64,000 nt of DNA from Spinacia oleracea (GCF_020520425.1 NC_079491.1:99355152-99419151), one strand, 5' to 3'; shown: positions 21,518 through 33,420, counted from the stretch's first letter. Program-made: numbers and translations. Notes: generated from the sequence alone by a model not told the origin.

Positions 21518-21779
21518 TAGGGGTGTTCAAAAATACCCGACCCGCTGACCCGATACTAGCTAATTAACCGGGTAATTATCTATATTTTCTTAAATAATTG
21601 AGTTGGGTACCCGATCCGCAAATTTATTCGGGTATACGAGTCGGGTCATGGGCCGTGATATTAGTTAAATGGGTACTCGTATAGTCGTATACCCATTAAA
21701 AGTAATTTTATGAAAAAAAGTTGACTGTTGGTACTTGGTCTTTGTCTCTTTGGTAGTATGTATTCTGTAGGGTTTCATT

Positions 21780-22020
21780 TTGTTTTGTTTCACTCTTGCA
21801 GCCGCACAAATTGACAAGCCTCTCTCTCTCTCATCCTCTCCTTCTCCTTCTTCTTCAACTCTCACCGTCACACAAACTCAATAATACTCACAAAATCAAC
21901 CACCAGATCGATCCACCGCACAACTCCACCACCTATTGCGCTGCCACACCACTACCCCTTGTTGTTGCTTACCCAACACTAGCTTCTATTGACTTTTCAA
22001 TGCCCATTTTTTAGTTGGAG
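21780..22020 (+). other. CT-rich, leader-like sequence inside hAT element 2
   Basis: A CTCTCTCTCTCTC run and a C-rich stretch resembling a plant 5' UTR, with a 72-codon frame rich in leucine, serine and proline that matches nothing I know. It may be a captured host gene fragment, but composition is the only evidence. Confidence 0.25.
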
Positions 22021-22061
22021 GATGTTCTCCCATTATATTACTGGATTTTCTTTTTTTTCTA

Positions 22062-22814
22062 AACACTGTTGGAAGTCCTAAAGAAAATGAGTGGGGAAAA
22101 TGGGGGAATATGAAAAGTCCCACATAGGAAAACACACAAACTACATTTATTGTTTATATATGGGAACTTGAGGGAAACATTTGTTTAAGAAAGCATGAGA
22201 GTGGCATGCATGGACACACAACACACACGCGCGCGCGCCAGCCGGGTCGTGGGCCGTGGTACTTGGTACTTGGCGAATTCAGTTCGCGGGCGTGGGGTGG
22301 GTTTTGTGGGCCAGGTTATTCTTTTTGGTCAGAAGTGAGTTTAATTAATTCTAACGGGCAGAAAGAATTAATCAACCACTAATCCTGTAACTGTCCCATT
22401 AATCCCGAATAAATGTTGTTGTAACTGCCCCACTAATCACCCAGTAAACGTGGTAACCACCCACTACTCCACTACTAGTCGTTTATGACTGTTGCAGCTC
22501 TCCTACAAATACTTCTCTTCCGTTTTTCATAAACACACATTCACAAAAAATGATTCTCTACATTCTCTCTCAAATAAACACTCTTCTGTTCTTTCTGGGC
22601 AAGTATTCTGGTGTCCAACCGAGGCTTGTGAGTGCACACAAACCTTGGTGTCGTGTTAACCCTGGAGGGCAACCGCAAGTGTTCTACTACATGGGAGGTA
22701 GCGCGAAATTGTATTTTAGAGCACTGGTCCGGCCACGACGCGACAAATTGTTCAGTTCGTACATACGTAATATCCAGCTAAGTTGTTCAAATTGTTATTA
22801 TAGCTAACAAATAC
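22062..22814 (+). mobile_element. Probable Copia solo LTR (743 bp)
   Basis: The body is 22067-22809, with TGTTGG at the start and CTAACA at the end, flanked by AACAC and AATAC (one mismatch). It contains a TATA-like CTACAAATACTTC near 22504 and a leader-like A/C-rich segment after it, as in Copia LTRs. The imperfect flank makes the boundaries less certain than for the other elements. Confidence 0.5.
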
Positions 22815-22901
22815 AAAATGAAAGAAAAAAGTACTATCAAGATGAAAAGTTTGACTTGATTTTCTTTGCAATTTGATTAGTAAATAAAGGAAGGAGGTTT
22901 G

Positions 22902-24356
22902 TGAAGGAAACAATGCCCTTGGTCCAAGTATGCATTCTATGTTAAGTCTAATAAATGCGGTTCAGTATTAATTAACAAGTTAATAATTCAGTGAGATCAA
23001 GTGAGCTGAATGCCTAGCTAGAGGCCGCTTCAGTTCAAGTGGAATTAATGATATTAATCCACAGCTTACTCTTGACTGAACCCGTAGGGTCACACAAATA
23101 GTACGTAAACGGATCAAGTATTTAATGGCATTAAATACTCCAACTATGGATATTCGGAATCGACGGATCTTGGTTTCAGTGGGAGCTGAGATCGTCACAG
23201 GCAAGAAATGAATACTCCGGAAACGATGATATTGCCGGAAACGGAAATATGGATCGTATCGGAAATATAAATATTATCCAAGTCGTAGATGTTGCCGGAA
23301 ACGGAAACATGGTACGTATCGGAAAATATTATCGGAAATAGAAATATTGCCGGAATCGGAAATATTGCCGGAAACGGAAATATTGTCTGAATCGGAAATA
23401 TTATCGGAATCGGAAAATAATTCCGGAAACGGAAATATTAAATATTTGTCTGAAACGGAAATTAATTCCGGGATCGAAAATATTAAATATTGTTCGTATC
23501 GGAAATAAATTCCGGAATCGGGAATTTAATCGGAAGCGTATCGTACGAATAAGCATCGGACGAGGCCTGCCGGACGAGGGCCCAGCACGAAGCCAGGCCA
23601 TCGCCCAGCAAGCCAAGCGCGCCACACGAACAGCCAAGGCCACGCCAGGCCCAGCGCAAGGCCAGGCCCAGCAGGCCGTGGCAGCGCGCACAGCGCGCGC
23701 AGCGCGCGCAGCTGCGAGCAGTGGGCTGCGAGCATTGCTGCAGCTCGCGTGGGCTTGTAGCTCGCGTGGGCCGTGCGGCCGTGTGGGCTGTGCGCGGGCA
23801 TGGCCTGCACGCTTGCGGGTCATGCTCGCGTAAGTGTTTGTGTTCGCATACGAAACCTAAAACGTGCAGATTTCGTTTAATGATTAAATTCCTAATTCTA
23901 TTTGATAAATTAATTAAATAAGAGTTTTATTATAATTCTAATTTAATTAATTCGTATCCTAATAGGATTCCAATTCTCTTTCCATACTCCTATAAATATG
24001 TGGCCTGGGTTCACAATTTATAACGAGTTATTCAAGTATTCAAAGTGAGTTTTTGAGAGAAAAAATTCAGTCACACATCTTGCTCAAAAGTGCCAAAAAT
24101 TTATAGTACCTTAGGGGCGATTCTAGTTGGTCAATCTTAAGGCGGATCCGGACGTGCTGTGGACTATCTACGGAGGGACGACACTTGGAGTCCTAAAGAC
24201 TTGTTCTTGTTCGGTTCGGGCGCAGCTAGGGAAGGCACGCAACAAAGAGTATGCATCTAAATTATGCTATATGATTATGTGTAAATAATATGTATTCCTG
24301 GCTTAATGGTTGTTTCCGCATGATTTATGAATTGTCATATGTATCATAACCTAACA
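22902..24356 (+). repeat. Copia-1 5' LTR (1455 bp)
   Basis: It starts TGAAGGAAACAATGCCC and ends CATAACCTAACA. It contains the CGGAAATATT repeat array (23216-23540), a GC-rich block (23560-23830) and a TATA box TATAAATA at 23991-23998. It differs from the 3' LTR by a 17-bp tandem duplication (near 23745-23765) and roughly ten point changes. Confidence 0.95.
23216..23540. repeat. CGGAAATATT repeat array in the LTR U3
   Basis: Roughly twenty irregular copies of (T/C)CGGAAA followed by TATT or CGGAA occur within about 320 bp. All Copia LTRs in this window carry the same array (for example 32296-32610, 34395-34710, 52822-53145, 61884-62205 and 63160-63490). The position upstream of the TATA box suggests a promoter or enhancer role, which is inference. 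Confidence 0.75.
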
Positions 24357-24357
24357 G

Positions 24358-24371
24358 TGGTATCACGAGCC
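24358..24371 (+). other. Copia-1 primer binding site (initiator Met tRNA type)
   Basis: TGGTATCACGAGCC starts 2 bases after the LTR end. It equals the usual TGGTATCAGAGCC with an extra C after TATCA. Copia-3 has the same extra base, while Copia-2 has the usual form. Confidence 0.8.
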
Positions 24372-27131
24372 TCTTATTATTTTCATAATCTAAATTGCAT
24401 TAACATGGTTAAATATTACAAATTTGCAAGAATTAAAAGGGGTGATTAATTTTCGTAATTGTTAATTAATTGCAAATTGCGTTTATTTAATTATACGTAC
24501 GCAGTTTTTCGGCAGTTTCTTCGTTACTCATCCAAATCGAGTGATTTTTGTGTCAATTCCGCATGTAAAAGGCATTCTAAAATTTTGACAAAAATAATAT
24601 TTTTCTGCCGAACCCAGAATTCTCAAATTCAAAGCCTAACTATGACTTTTCGAAGGTTTTAGGTTTTCGAATGCAAAATTTCGTAAATTTAAGATGTTAA
24701 ATTAAATATTTGCGATTCTTGTTGATAAATCTTGAATTTTTGATTGACCTACTGTATATGTTTAACAAGTTTGAATGCCTAGCCTTGTTAATTATGCAAT
24801 CTAATTTGTAATTATGATTAATTAGTTGAAAATTAGAATAATTTAGAATTAATTTGATTTTCATAATTAATTATAATTAATTAGAAACCTATGATTAAAA
24901 ACCACCATAAAAATTGTAAATTTATGATAAATTTTAAATTTTTATGACCTAGGCTTGAATCCATGATAATCGGAAATCAATTGAATAATAAATTTTCGAT
25001 TTTTCGCCCTAAAATTATGAAATTAATATTAATTTATTAATTTGTCATTAATTTTAAATATAAATTTTAAATTTTTATGCGATTCGTTCATATAACTTGC
25101 ACGCACAAAGCAATGGACGCTTCGTGTTACCCTTAAGGGGTGTTGTATAGTGCGGGCATGCGACGACGAGCAAGGGAGCTCGTCGCCCGTGCGGCACGAA
25201 TGCAATGAGCAAGGGCATGGTGCACGAGCACAAGGCAGCAGCCCTGCCTTGTGTCGTGGGCCACGAGCTATGGACGAATGAGGCATGGGCGAAGGCAAGG
25301 CACGGCAGTCGCGTGTGGGCAGCAAGCGAGCTGCGCCACAACGCGCACTGCCTCGCGCAAGCGCGCGCAGCCTCGCGCGCAGCGAGCGCAAGCTCGCGTG
25401 CCACGAGCGCTGCGCCCAGCGTCGATCGTGCGCAGCGAGCAATTGCTCGCGCACAGCGAGCGATGGCTCGCGTGCATCGAGCGCTGGAGCGCGCACAGCA
25501 AGCGCTGGCGAGCGCGCACAGCGAGCGATAGCTCGCGTGCATCGAGCGCTGGCGCGCGCGCAGCGAGCACCAACTTGTGCGATGGTTTGCGATGGGTAGA
25601 TGCAGCAGCTATGCGACGAGCGCATGGGCTGCGCGCACATGGCCAGCGATGGCTGTGTGCGTGTGGCCCATGGGCGTGCGATGCGTAGGGTGTTTGCGTT
25701 GCGATTAGATCGTTTTGAATGTTTAATTTGAAATTTTCAGTTTACGTAATTTTAATTAATTTTAAATTAATAGTTTAAATTATTTTCTTGGATTTTAATT
25801 TTGAATATTGTAATTATAATAAATTTTATTTATTCTAATTATTTTACTAAAATTAAAATCATGAATTAATTTAAATACGACTGAAATCAAATTAAAATTT
25901 TTGGATTCAATTATAAATTTATATGGGCTTTAAATTTTAATTAAATTTGTATGTTTCCGGTTAGACTTGAAATACATTTTTGTGTTTAAAATTAGTAAAG
26001 CATATGAATTTATTGGTTTAAGTGGGAGCGCTTTTTAGTCATAGGTCTACGAGTCCTTAAGGTTAAAACAACTTGATTAGAATTAATAAGGACTGAATAA
26101 TTGGTAGATTATTGGTGCCCTTGATTAATTGCTGCAAATGTTTACGTGATGCATAATGTGTTTTACTAACCAGCTATGTGGGCCATTCATGATAATGAAT
26201 GGGTGAATGGTATATATTGTATATGTACTGTTTTGCAGGTTATGAAGTGACTAGTATGGCCCAAATAGGATAGAAAATATGGTCTGCGTACCATTAATTT
26301 GAATGTAATTGGTCTAAAGTACCAAAGTTGTTTTTCAATTCAAATATGGTCTGCGTACCATCAAATAGTTGTAATTAGTTTTAATTATAGCTTATCCTAT
26401 TTGAAGAAAATGGTGCCTCCCACGGAGATTTTCAAGACGGACTTTGAAGTCAAAGCTTCAAGATGAAGTCGGGCCATACTAGATCACATTTATCTTATGC
26501 ATGCTTTAAGTTATTTATTGCTTTAAATATGTCTTAATTATGCATAAGATTGTGGCTTGATTATGTTGCATGATTAAGGATTTTAGTTCACATAAAATCT
26601 AACCAACACAGTAAGAGCCTTAAGTTCCAAACTTAAAAATTGAGTTAAAAGGTGCCATGCCAAAATATACACTTGCTTGGATATCCTTTACATCAATCTA
26701 GTAATAGTTTTCGCTCAGCGAGGTGTTACTTATTGGTCCTAAAGGGGCAAGGTACACAAATAATTGTGAGTACATGTTAGTTTTGGTGAAACTCAACGAT
26801 ATAAGTAAGGAGTCCTTTTATGTCGTGGCAAAATCGATAGGTTTACCTAATAAGTTCTTAGACGTACCTATCAACCAAGAATAGTTTCTAGACTATTAGC
26901 AAAAGGCTTTTGCTTACCTAAGATGTTTTAGGATTAAGTCGACAAACTGTGCTTAATTCTTCAATGATTTTAGGATCTTGGAATCATTTTATTCACACCT
27001 GCCGGAACACATAACTTGAATAAAATGCTTAATAAACATTGAATTATGCATGTATGCTAGAATTTAAGTTTATTAAGAGAAACTGTGAATGGTTATTTAT
27101 TTGTTTATTCTTTTCAATTGTAGTTTTTAAT
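24372..27131 (+). other. Copia-1 long leader with GC-rich repeat block
   Basis: A 2.76-kb untranslated region. The ends are very AT-rich, while 25130-25690 is strongly GC-rich with repeated GCGAGCGATGGCTCGCG-like palindromic phrases. Frames through the block on both strands are alanine/arginine-rich and shift between copies, so I treat them as non-coding. A polypyrimidine tract and TTGTAG lie just before the gag ATG (27108-27123), compatible with a leader intron. Confidence 0.7.
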
Positions 27132-27923
27132 ATGGCAAACAACAATCAAAACATCATCATGGGTTCTGAGCTTATGGTCAAGCTGAACCTGGCAAATTTT
27201 CTTGAATGGGAAGCTAAGCTAGTTGAAATAGTCAAACTCAATGGACTTGAGTATGTACTATCACATCCCATGCCAAGCTACTATGCCAGAGACATGACCC
27301 CTGAGAGATTTTACGCCTGGGATGCGGATCTCAAAAGGGTTATAAGTCTCATGCTGAACAATATCCCTGATGATTGGGCTAGAAGGTTTGTAGCCTATGA
27401 ACCTTTTACGCTCATCAAGAATCTGAGGGATATCTGTCGTGGAAGCACGGAGGACAGGGACCTGAACGTCCATGAGTTGATTGAATCAATGTCTGGTCTA
27501 AAGGTTAGTTCTCCCAACAGGTGTTATAGGATGGAGGTCCAAGAAACACATGTTCAGCTCCTTCGCACTAAACAGAGGGTAGGCGTCCCACTGAGGTTCC
27601 ATGTGGATCTTATGCGTTCATACTTTGATCGCCTAAATCTACTAGGAACACCAATAAGCGAAAGGATGGCAGTCTCTATCTTGCTCAATTCACTACACAG
27701 TGGGTTTGGTCGCTTCAAGCAACTATACCTAAGTGAACCAAGAGAAGAAATAGTTGCAGAATTTGTTCACCTTGTCAGAAAGGCTGAAATAATACTGGAC
27801 TGTGAAGCCAAAATTTACTCAAGGCTAGAAGGAGACCGTTCAAGAAAGGTGGAAAGTCCAAGGGCAATGCTAAATCAAAGCAGGACAAGTCCACATCAAG
27901 CTGTCTTTATTGTGATGGAATAG
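27132..27923 (+). CDS. gag: Copia-1 Gag, divergent module, frameshifted before the zinc knuckle
   Basis: A 263-residue frame from the MANNN start, the same start context as in the other copies. After the first few codons the protein has no evident similarity to the Copia-2/3 Gag, but it keeps the Copia Gag plan: an N-terminal helix-rich half, then LLNSLHSGFGRFK, the counterpart of the LHSLHSGYDQFK motif in the others. The zinc knuckle (CLYCDGIGHYKREC, from 27902) is in another frame, so a small indel shortly before it breaks the polyprotein. Gag would form the cytoplasmic particle and bind element RNA. Sequence identity resumes abruptly at AAGCTAAAGGAAGATCAG (about 27948). Confidence 0.85.
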   Translation: MANNNQNIIMGSELMVKLNLANFLEWEAKLVEIVKLNGLEYVLSHPMPSYYARDMTPERFYAWDADLKRVISLMLNNIPDDWARRFVAYEPFTLIKNLRDICRGSTEDRDLNVHELIESMSGLKVSSPNRCYRMEVQETHVQLLRTKQRVGVPLRFHVDLMRSYFDRLNLLGTPISERMAVSILLNSLHSGFGRFKQLYLSEPREEIVAEFVHLVRKAEIILDCEAKIYSRLEGDRSRKVESPRAMLNQSRTSPHQAVFIVME

Positions 27924-30900
27924 GCCATTACAAAAGAGAATGTCCAAAGCTAAAGGAAGATCAGAAGAACGGAACAGTCGTTCCATCTTCAGGTATTTTC
28001 GTTATAGACTGTATACTTGCTAATTCAACTTCTTGGGTATTAGATACAGGTTGTGGCTCACACTTATGTTCCAATCCACAGGGACTAAGAAGAAGTAGAA
28101 AGTTAAGCAAGGGTGAAGTCGACCTACGAGTGGGAAATGGAGCACGGATTGCTGCATTAGCTGTAGGAACTTACTTTTTGTCATTACCCTCCGGGCTAGT
28201 TTTGGAACTGGAAGAATGTTTCCATGTTCCAAGTCTTACTAAAAACATCATTTCAGTTTCTTGCTTAGATGCTAAGGGATTTTCCTTTTTAATAAAAGAC
28301 AATAGTTGTTCGTTTTATTTTAAAGAGATGTTTTATGGATCTGCTAGATTAGTCAATGGACTTTATTTATTAGATCACGACAAACAAGTATATAACATAA
28401 ATACCAAAAAGGCCAAAAAGGATGATTCAGATCTTACCTATCTGTGGCATTGTCGATTAAACCATATAAACTTGAAACGCTTAGAAAGACTTCAAAAGGA
28501 AGGAATTCTAGAACCATTTGACTTAGAGGATTATGGTAAATGCGAATCATGTTTACTTGGCAAAATGACAAAGCAACATTTCTCTAAAGTTGGAGAAAGA
28601 GCAAATGAACTATTGGGTTTAATCCATACAGATGTATGTGGACCAATGAGTACAAATGCTAGAGGTGGTTTCAGCTACTTTATCACTTTCACTGATGACT
28701 TCAGTAGATATGGTTATGTCTACCTAATGAAGCATAAGTCTGAATCCTTTGACAAATTCAAGGAATTTCAGAGTGAAGTAGAGAATCAATTAGGCAAGAA
28801 GATTAAGGCACTGCGGTCTGATAGAGGCGGTGAATATCTGAGCTATGAATTTGATGACCATCTGAAAGAATGTGGAATTCTATCAGAATTGACTCCTCCT
28901 GGAACACCACAATGGAACGGTGTGTCGGAACGGAGGAACAGAACCTTGCTAGACATGGTCAGGTCAATGATGGGTCAGGCCGAACTTCCATTAGAATTTT
29001 GGGGACATGCACTAAATACAGCTGCACTCACTATAAATAGAGCTCCGTCTAAAGCTGTCGAAAAGACTCCATACGAATTATGGTTTGGAAAGCCTCCAAA
29101 TGTGTCTTTTCTTAAGATTTGGGGATGTGAAGTATGCGTCAAACGATTAATTTCAGACAAACTTCATCCAAAATCTGACAAATGTATCCTTGTGGGCTAT
29201 CCAAAGGAAACAAAGGGGTATTACTTCTACAATACATCTGAGAACAAGGTGTTTGTTGCTCGAGATGGTGTCTTTTTGGAGAAAAATCACATTTCCAAAA
29301 TGACAAGTGGGAGAAAAGTAGACCTCGAAGAAATTCGAGTCGAACAACAAACTCTAGAGAATGCTCAAGATGACATTCAGGATGAAACTCAGAGATCTTT
29401 AGAAGAATCTGGTGAGAATCATGGTCAATCTAGAAATGTTACCCCGCGTAGATCGCAAAGATATAGATCTCAACCGGAAAGGTACTTAGGTATTTTGACG
29501 AACGAGAGCTATGACGTTCTATTACTTGAAAGTGATGAACCTGCGACTTACAAACAAGCTATGACGAGCCCTAGCTCCAAGCAATGGCAAGAAGCCATGC
29601 AATCTGAATTAGACTCCATGTCTGAAAACCAAGTATGGGATTTGGTCGATTTGCCAGATGGCTACCAAGCCATTGGAAGCAAATGGGTTTTCAAACTGAA
29701 AAAGGACAAGGATGGGAAACTTGAAGTTTTCAAAGCTAGATTGGTTGCAAAAGGTTACAGGCAAGTCCACGGTGTGGATTACGATGAAACCTTTTCACCA
29801 GTTGCAATGCTAAAGTCTATTCGGATAATGTTAGCAATCGCTGCATATTACGATTACGAAATATGGCAGATGGATGTCAAAACTGTTTTCTTAAACGGCG
29901 TTTTAACAGAAACTGTGTTTATGACACAGCCTGAAGGTTTTGAGGATCCAAAGAATGCTAAAAAGGTATGAAAGCTAAAGAAATCAATCTACGGATTGAC
30001 GCAGGCATCCAGGAGCTGGAATATACGTTTTGATGAAGCAGTCAGTGACTTTGGTTTCATCAAGAACGCGGACGAATCTTGTGTATACAAGAAGGTCAGT
30101 GGGAGCAAAATTGCTTTCCTAGTATTATATGTCGACGACATATTACTTATCGGAAATGACATTCCTGTGTTGAACTCTGTCAAGATTTGGCTTGGGAAAT
30201 GTTTTTCGATGAAAGATCTAGGAGAAGCACAGTACATATTGGGCATCAAGATTTACAGAGATAGATCTAAAAAGATGATTGGACTTCGTCAAAGCACTTA
30301 TATCAATAAGGTGCTTGATAGGTTCAAGATGGCGGACTCCAAGCGAGGCTACCTACCCATGTCTCATGGAATGACTCTAAGCAAGACTCAGTGCCCAAAA
30401 ACACTTGATGAGCGTAGACGAATGAATGGGATTCCATATGCATCATTGATTGGTTCAATAATTTATGCTATGATATGTACACGCCCGGATGTTGCGTACG
30501 CACTCAGTGCTACGAGCAGATACCAGTCAGACCCAGGAGAGGCGCATTGGACTGCTGCCAAGAACATTCTGAAGTACCTGAAAAGGCACAAAGATGACTT
30601 CCTGGTCTATGGTGGAGATGATGAATTAATTATTAAAGGCTATACGGACTCAAGTTTCCAAACCGACAAAGATGATTTCAGATCACAGTCTGGGTTTGTC
30701 TTCTGCCTCAACGGAGGAGCAGTAAGCTGGAAAAGTGCTAAGCAAAGCACCATTGCGGATTCTACAACTGAAGCGGAGTACATTGCTGCACATGAAGCAG
30801 CAAAGGAAGCTATATGGCTAAGGAAGTTCATAGGTGAACTCGGTGTAGTCCCCTCCATTAAAGGACCAATAGCCCTGTATTGTGATAATAACGGAGCTAT

Positions 30901-31117
30901 TGCACAGGCAAAGGAGCCTAGACACCACCAGAGAGTCAAGCATGTACTTCGTAGATTTCACCTTCTACGAGAGTTCGTTGAAAGAAAAGAAGTCGAGATA
31001 AGCAAAATTGGTACTGATGACAACATATCAGATCCATTAACTAAACCTCTGCCGCAGGCGAAGCACAACTCGCACACTGCAGCTATGGGAATCAAGCATA
31101 TTGGAGAATGGCTTTGA
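27902..31117 (+). pseudogene. pol: Copia-1 pol with one premature stop
   Basis: One frame runs from the zinc knuckle through protease (WVLDTGCGSH near 28035), GAG-pre-integrase (LWHCRLNH, then CESC), integrase core (HTD, RSDRGGEY, ERRNRTLLD), reverse transcriptase and RNase H (TEAEYIAAHEA), ending at 31117. A TGA at 29969-29971 replaces a Cys codon found in Copia-2 and Copia-3 and cuts reverse transcriptase. The catalytic YVDD at 30128-30139 is intact. Nearby changes (DVKTVFLNG for DVKTAFLNG, YGLTQAS for YGLKQAS) fit relaxed selection. No other stop is seen. Confidence 0.92.
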
Positions 31118-31971
31118 TGTCTCTGTTTAATGTTTTAAAGTTTTAGAGTTTAAATCTTTGTAAAACATTATTGGTTAATCATTCACAATAAATGAAAAGA
31201 ATTCATTTTTCCATTTAATTTGTGGTTTATTAAATGATGAGTCCCTTCAATTTGACGATATATTCAAGATAGACTGTCAGGACCAGTCCTGTGACTAAGA
31301 AATGTCTATCAAGTGAACTTGAATGTCAAAGGTTGAAAATGGTCCCTAGTCGGAGTTTTCTATAAAATTGGACGCATAGAAAACGTTAGACGATTAGAAT
31401 GCAAGATGACTAGTAGTTCTATTTCTTGAACTATGTGGACATGGCAATGTCATAATCATTTGCATAGATACTTACTTTGGGAAGACTAGTATCGGACAAG
31501 ACCTATGAAACTTTACTATAAGAGATGAAAATCTGTCATAAGTAAATTTCATTAAAATTATTAGACACTAAATCCTCAATACCTGAGTGATTTGAGATTA
31601 CTTGTTTGAGAACTGGTTGCTTTGACGTTGACCAACCGTCGCACCGTAAAAGGAGGCTATAAAGGCAACGCTCAGGTAATCACCTATCAAACGAAGTCTA
31701 ATCTCAAGATCACAAGATTGGGATTGTCCTCCCATAAATCGGGATGAGATGCTTAAAAGTTGTACAAGGCCACTCAGAGAGCTAGAAACTGTGAAATGCA
31801 TGGCCGTGCTCGGATGAATCATAGGCTATGATTATCTGTTTATTTGATCAGTTGAACTCTGAAACCGAGGAACACCTCTGGACATAATAAGGATGACAAC
31901 TCTTACCTTATGTTCAAGAGCAAGCATCGAGCGACAAAGAAATTAGGAAATGCACACTTGTCCCTAAGGAC
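31118..31971 (+). other. Copia-1 3' spacer, non-coding
   Basis: About 850 bp between the pol stop and the polypurine tract, conserved in all three Copia copies (35033-35881 on the - strand, 60705-61557). A 74-codon frame on the opposite strand (31598-31822) stays open in the copies but resembles nothing. No envelope-like frame is present. Confidence 0.6.
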
Positions 31972-31981
31972 AAGTGGGAGA
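31972..31981 (+). other. Copia-1 polypurine tract
   Basis: AAGTGGGAGA lies one base before the 3' LTR start TGAAGG. The same tract precedes the 3' LTR in Copia-2 (- strand, 35024-35033) and in Copia-3 (61558-61567). It is the plus-strand priming site. Confidence 0.85.
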
Positions 31982-31982
31982 C

Positions 31983-33420
31983 TGAAGGAAATAATGCCCT
32001 TGGTCCAAGTATGCATTCTATGTTAAGTCTAATAAATGCGGTTCAGTATTAATTAACAAGTTAATAATTCAGTGAGATCAAGTGAGCTGAATGCCTAGCT
32101 AGAGGCCGCTTCAGTTCAAGTGGAATTAATGATATTAATCCACAGCTTACTCTTGACTGAACCCGTAGGGTCACACAAATAGTACGTAAACGGATCAAGT
32201 ATTTAATGGCATTAAATACTCCAACTATGGATATTCGGAATCGACGGATCTTGGTTTCAGTGGGAGCTGAGATCGTCACAGGCAAGAAATGAATACTCCG
32301 GAAACGACGATATTGCCGGAAACGGAAATATGGATCGTATCGGAAATATAAATATTATCCAAGTCGTAGATGTTGCCGGAAACGGAAACATGGTACGTAT
32401 CGGAAAATATTATCGGAAATAGAAATATTGCCGGAATCGGAAATATTGCCGGAAACGGAAATATTGTCTGAATCGGAAATATTATCGGAATCGGAAAATA
32501 ATTCCGGAAACGGAAATATTAAATATTTGTTCGAAACGGATATTAATTCCGGAATCGAAAATATTAAATATTGTTCGTATCGGAAATAAATTCCGGAATC
32601 GGGAATTTAATCGGAAGCGTATCGTACGAATAAGCATCGGACGAGGCCTGCCGGACGAGGGCCCAGCACGAAGCCAGGCCATCGCCCAGCAAGCCAAGCG
32701 CGCCACACGAACAGCCAAGGCCACGCCAGGCCCAGCGCAAGGCCAGGCCCAGCAGGCCGTGGCAGCGCGCACAGCGCGCGCAGCGCGCGCAGCTGCGAGC
32801 AGTGGGCTGCGAGCATTGCTGCAGCTCGCGTGGGCCGTGCGGCCGTGTGGGCTGTGCGCGGGCATGGCCTGCACGCTTGCGGGTCATGCTCGCGTAAGTG
32901 TTTGTGTTCGCATACGAAACCTAAAACGTGCAGAATTCGTTTAATGATTAAATTCCTAATTCTATTTGATAAATTAATTAAATAAGAGTTTTATTATAAT
33001 TCTAATTTAATTAATTCGTATCCTAATAGGATTCCAATTCTCTTTCCATACCCCTATAAATATGTGGCCTGGGTTCACAATTTATAACGAGTTATTCAAG
33101 TATTCAAAGTGAGTTTTTGAGAGAAAAAATTCAGTCACACATCTTGCTCAAAAGTGCCGAAAATTTATAGTACCTTAGGGGCGATTCTAGTTGGTCAATC
33201 TTAAGGCGGATCCGGACGTGCTGTGGACTATCTACGGAGGGACGACACTTGGAGTCCTAAAGACTTGTTCTTGTTCGGTTCAGGCGCAGCTAGGGAAGGC
33301 ACGCAACAAAGAGTATGCATCTAAATTATGCTATATGATTATGTGTAAATAATATGTATTCCTGGCTTAATGGTTGTTTCCGCATGATTTATGAATTGTC
33401 ATATGTATCATAACCTAACA
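31983..33420 (+). repeat. Copia-1 3' LTR (1438 bp)
   Basis: It starts TGAAGGAAATAATGCCC and ends CATAACCTAACA, with TATA box at 33055-33062. It lacks the 17-bp duplication of the 5' LTR. The divergence of about ten substitutions from the 5' LTR shows this is not the youngest insertion. Confidence 0.95.

Noticed and set aside
22980..23204. A 74-codon frame on the strand opposite to the LTR, found in all Copia LTR copies
   Set aside because: It is repeated only because the LTRs are repeated. It shows no domain and no coding signature, and lies in U3.
25029..25688. Overlapping alanine/arginine-rich frames of 100-200 codons on both strands of the Copia-1 leader, with counterparts at 50620-51246 and 54479-55331
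   Set aside because: They come from GC-rich repeats that leave several frames open at once; frames and products differ between copies, and none has a recognisable domain.
31598..31822. A 74-codon antisense frame in the Copia 3' spacer, present in three copies
   Set aside because: Conservation is explained by the close relationship of the copies; no domain or start context supports it.
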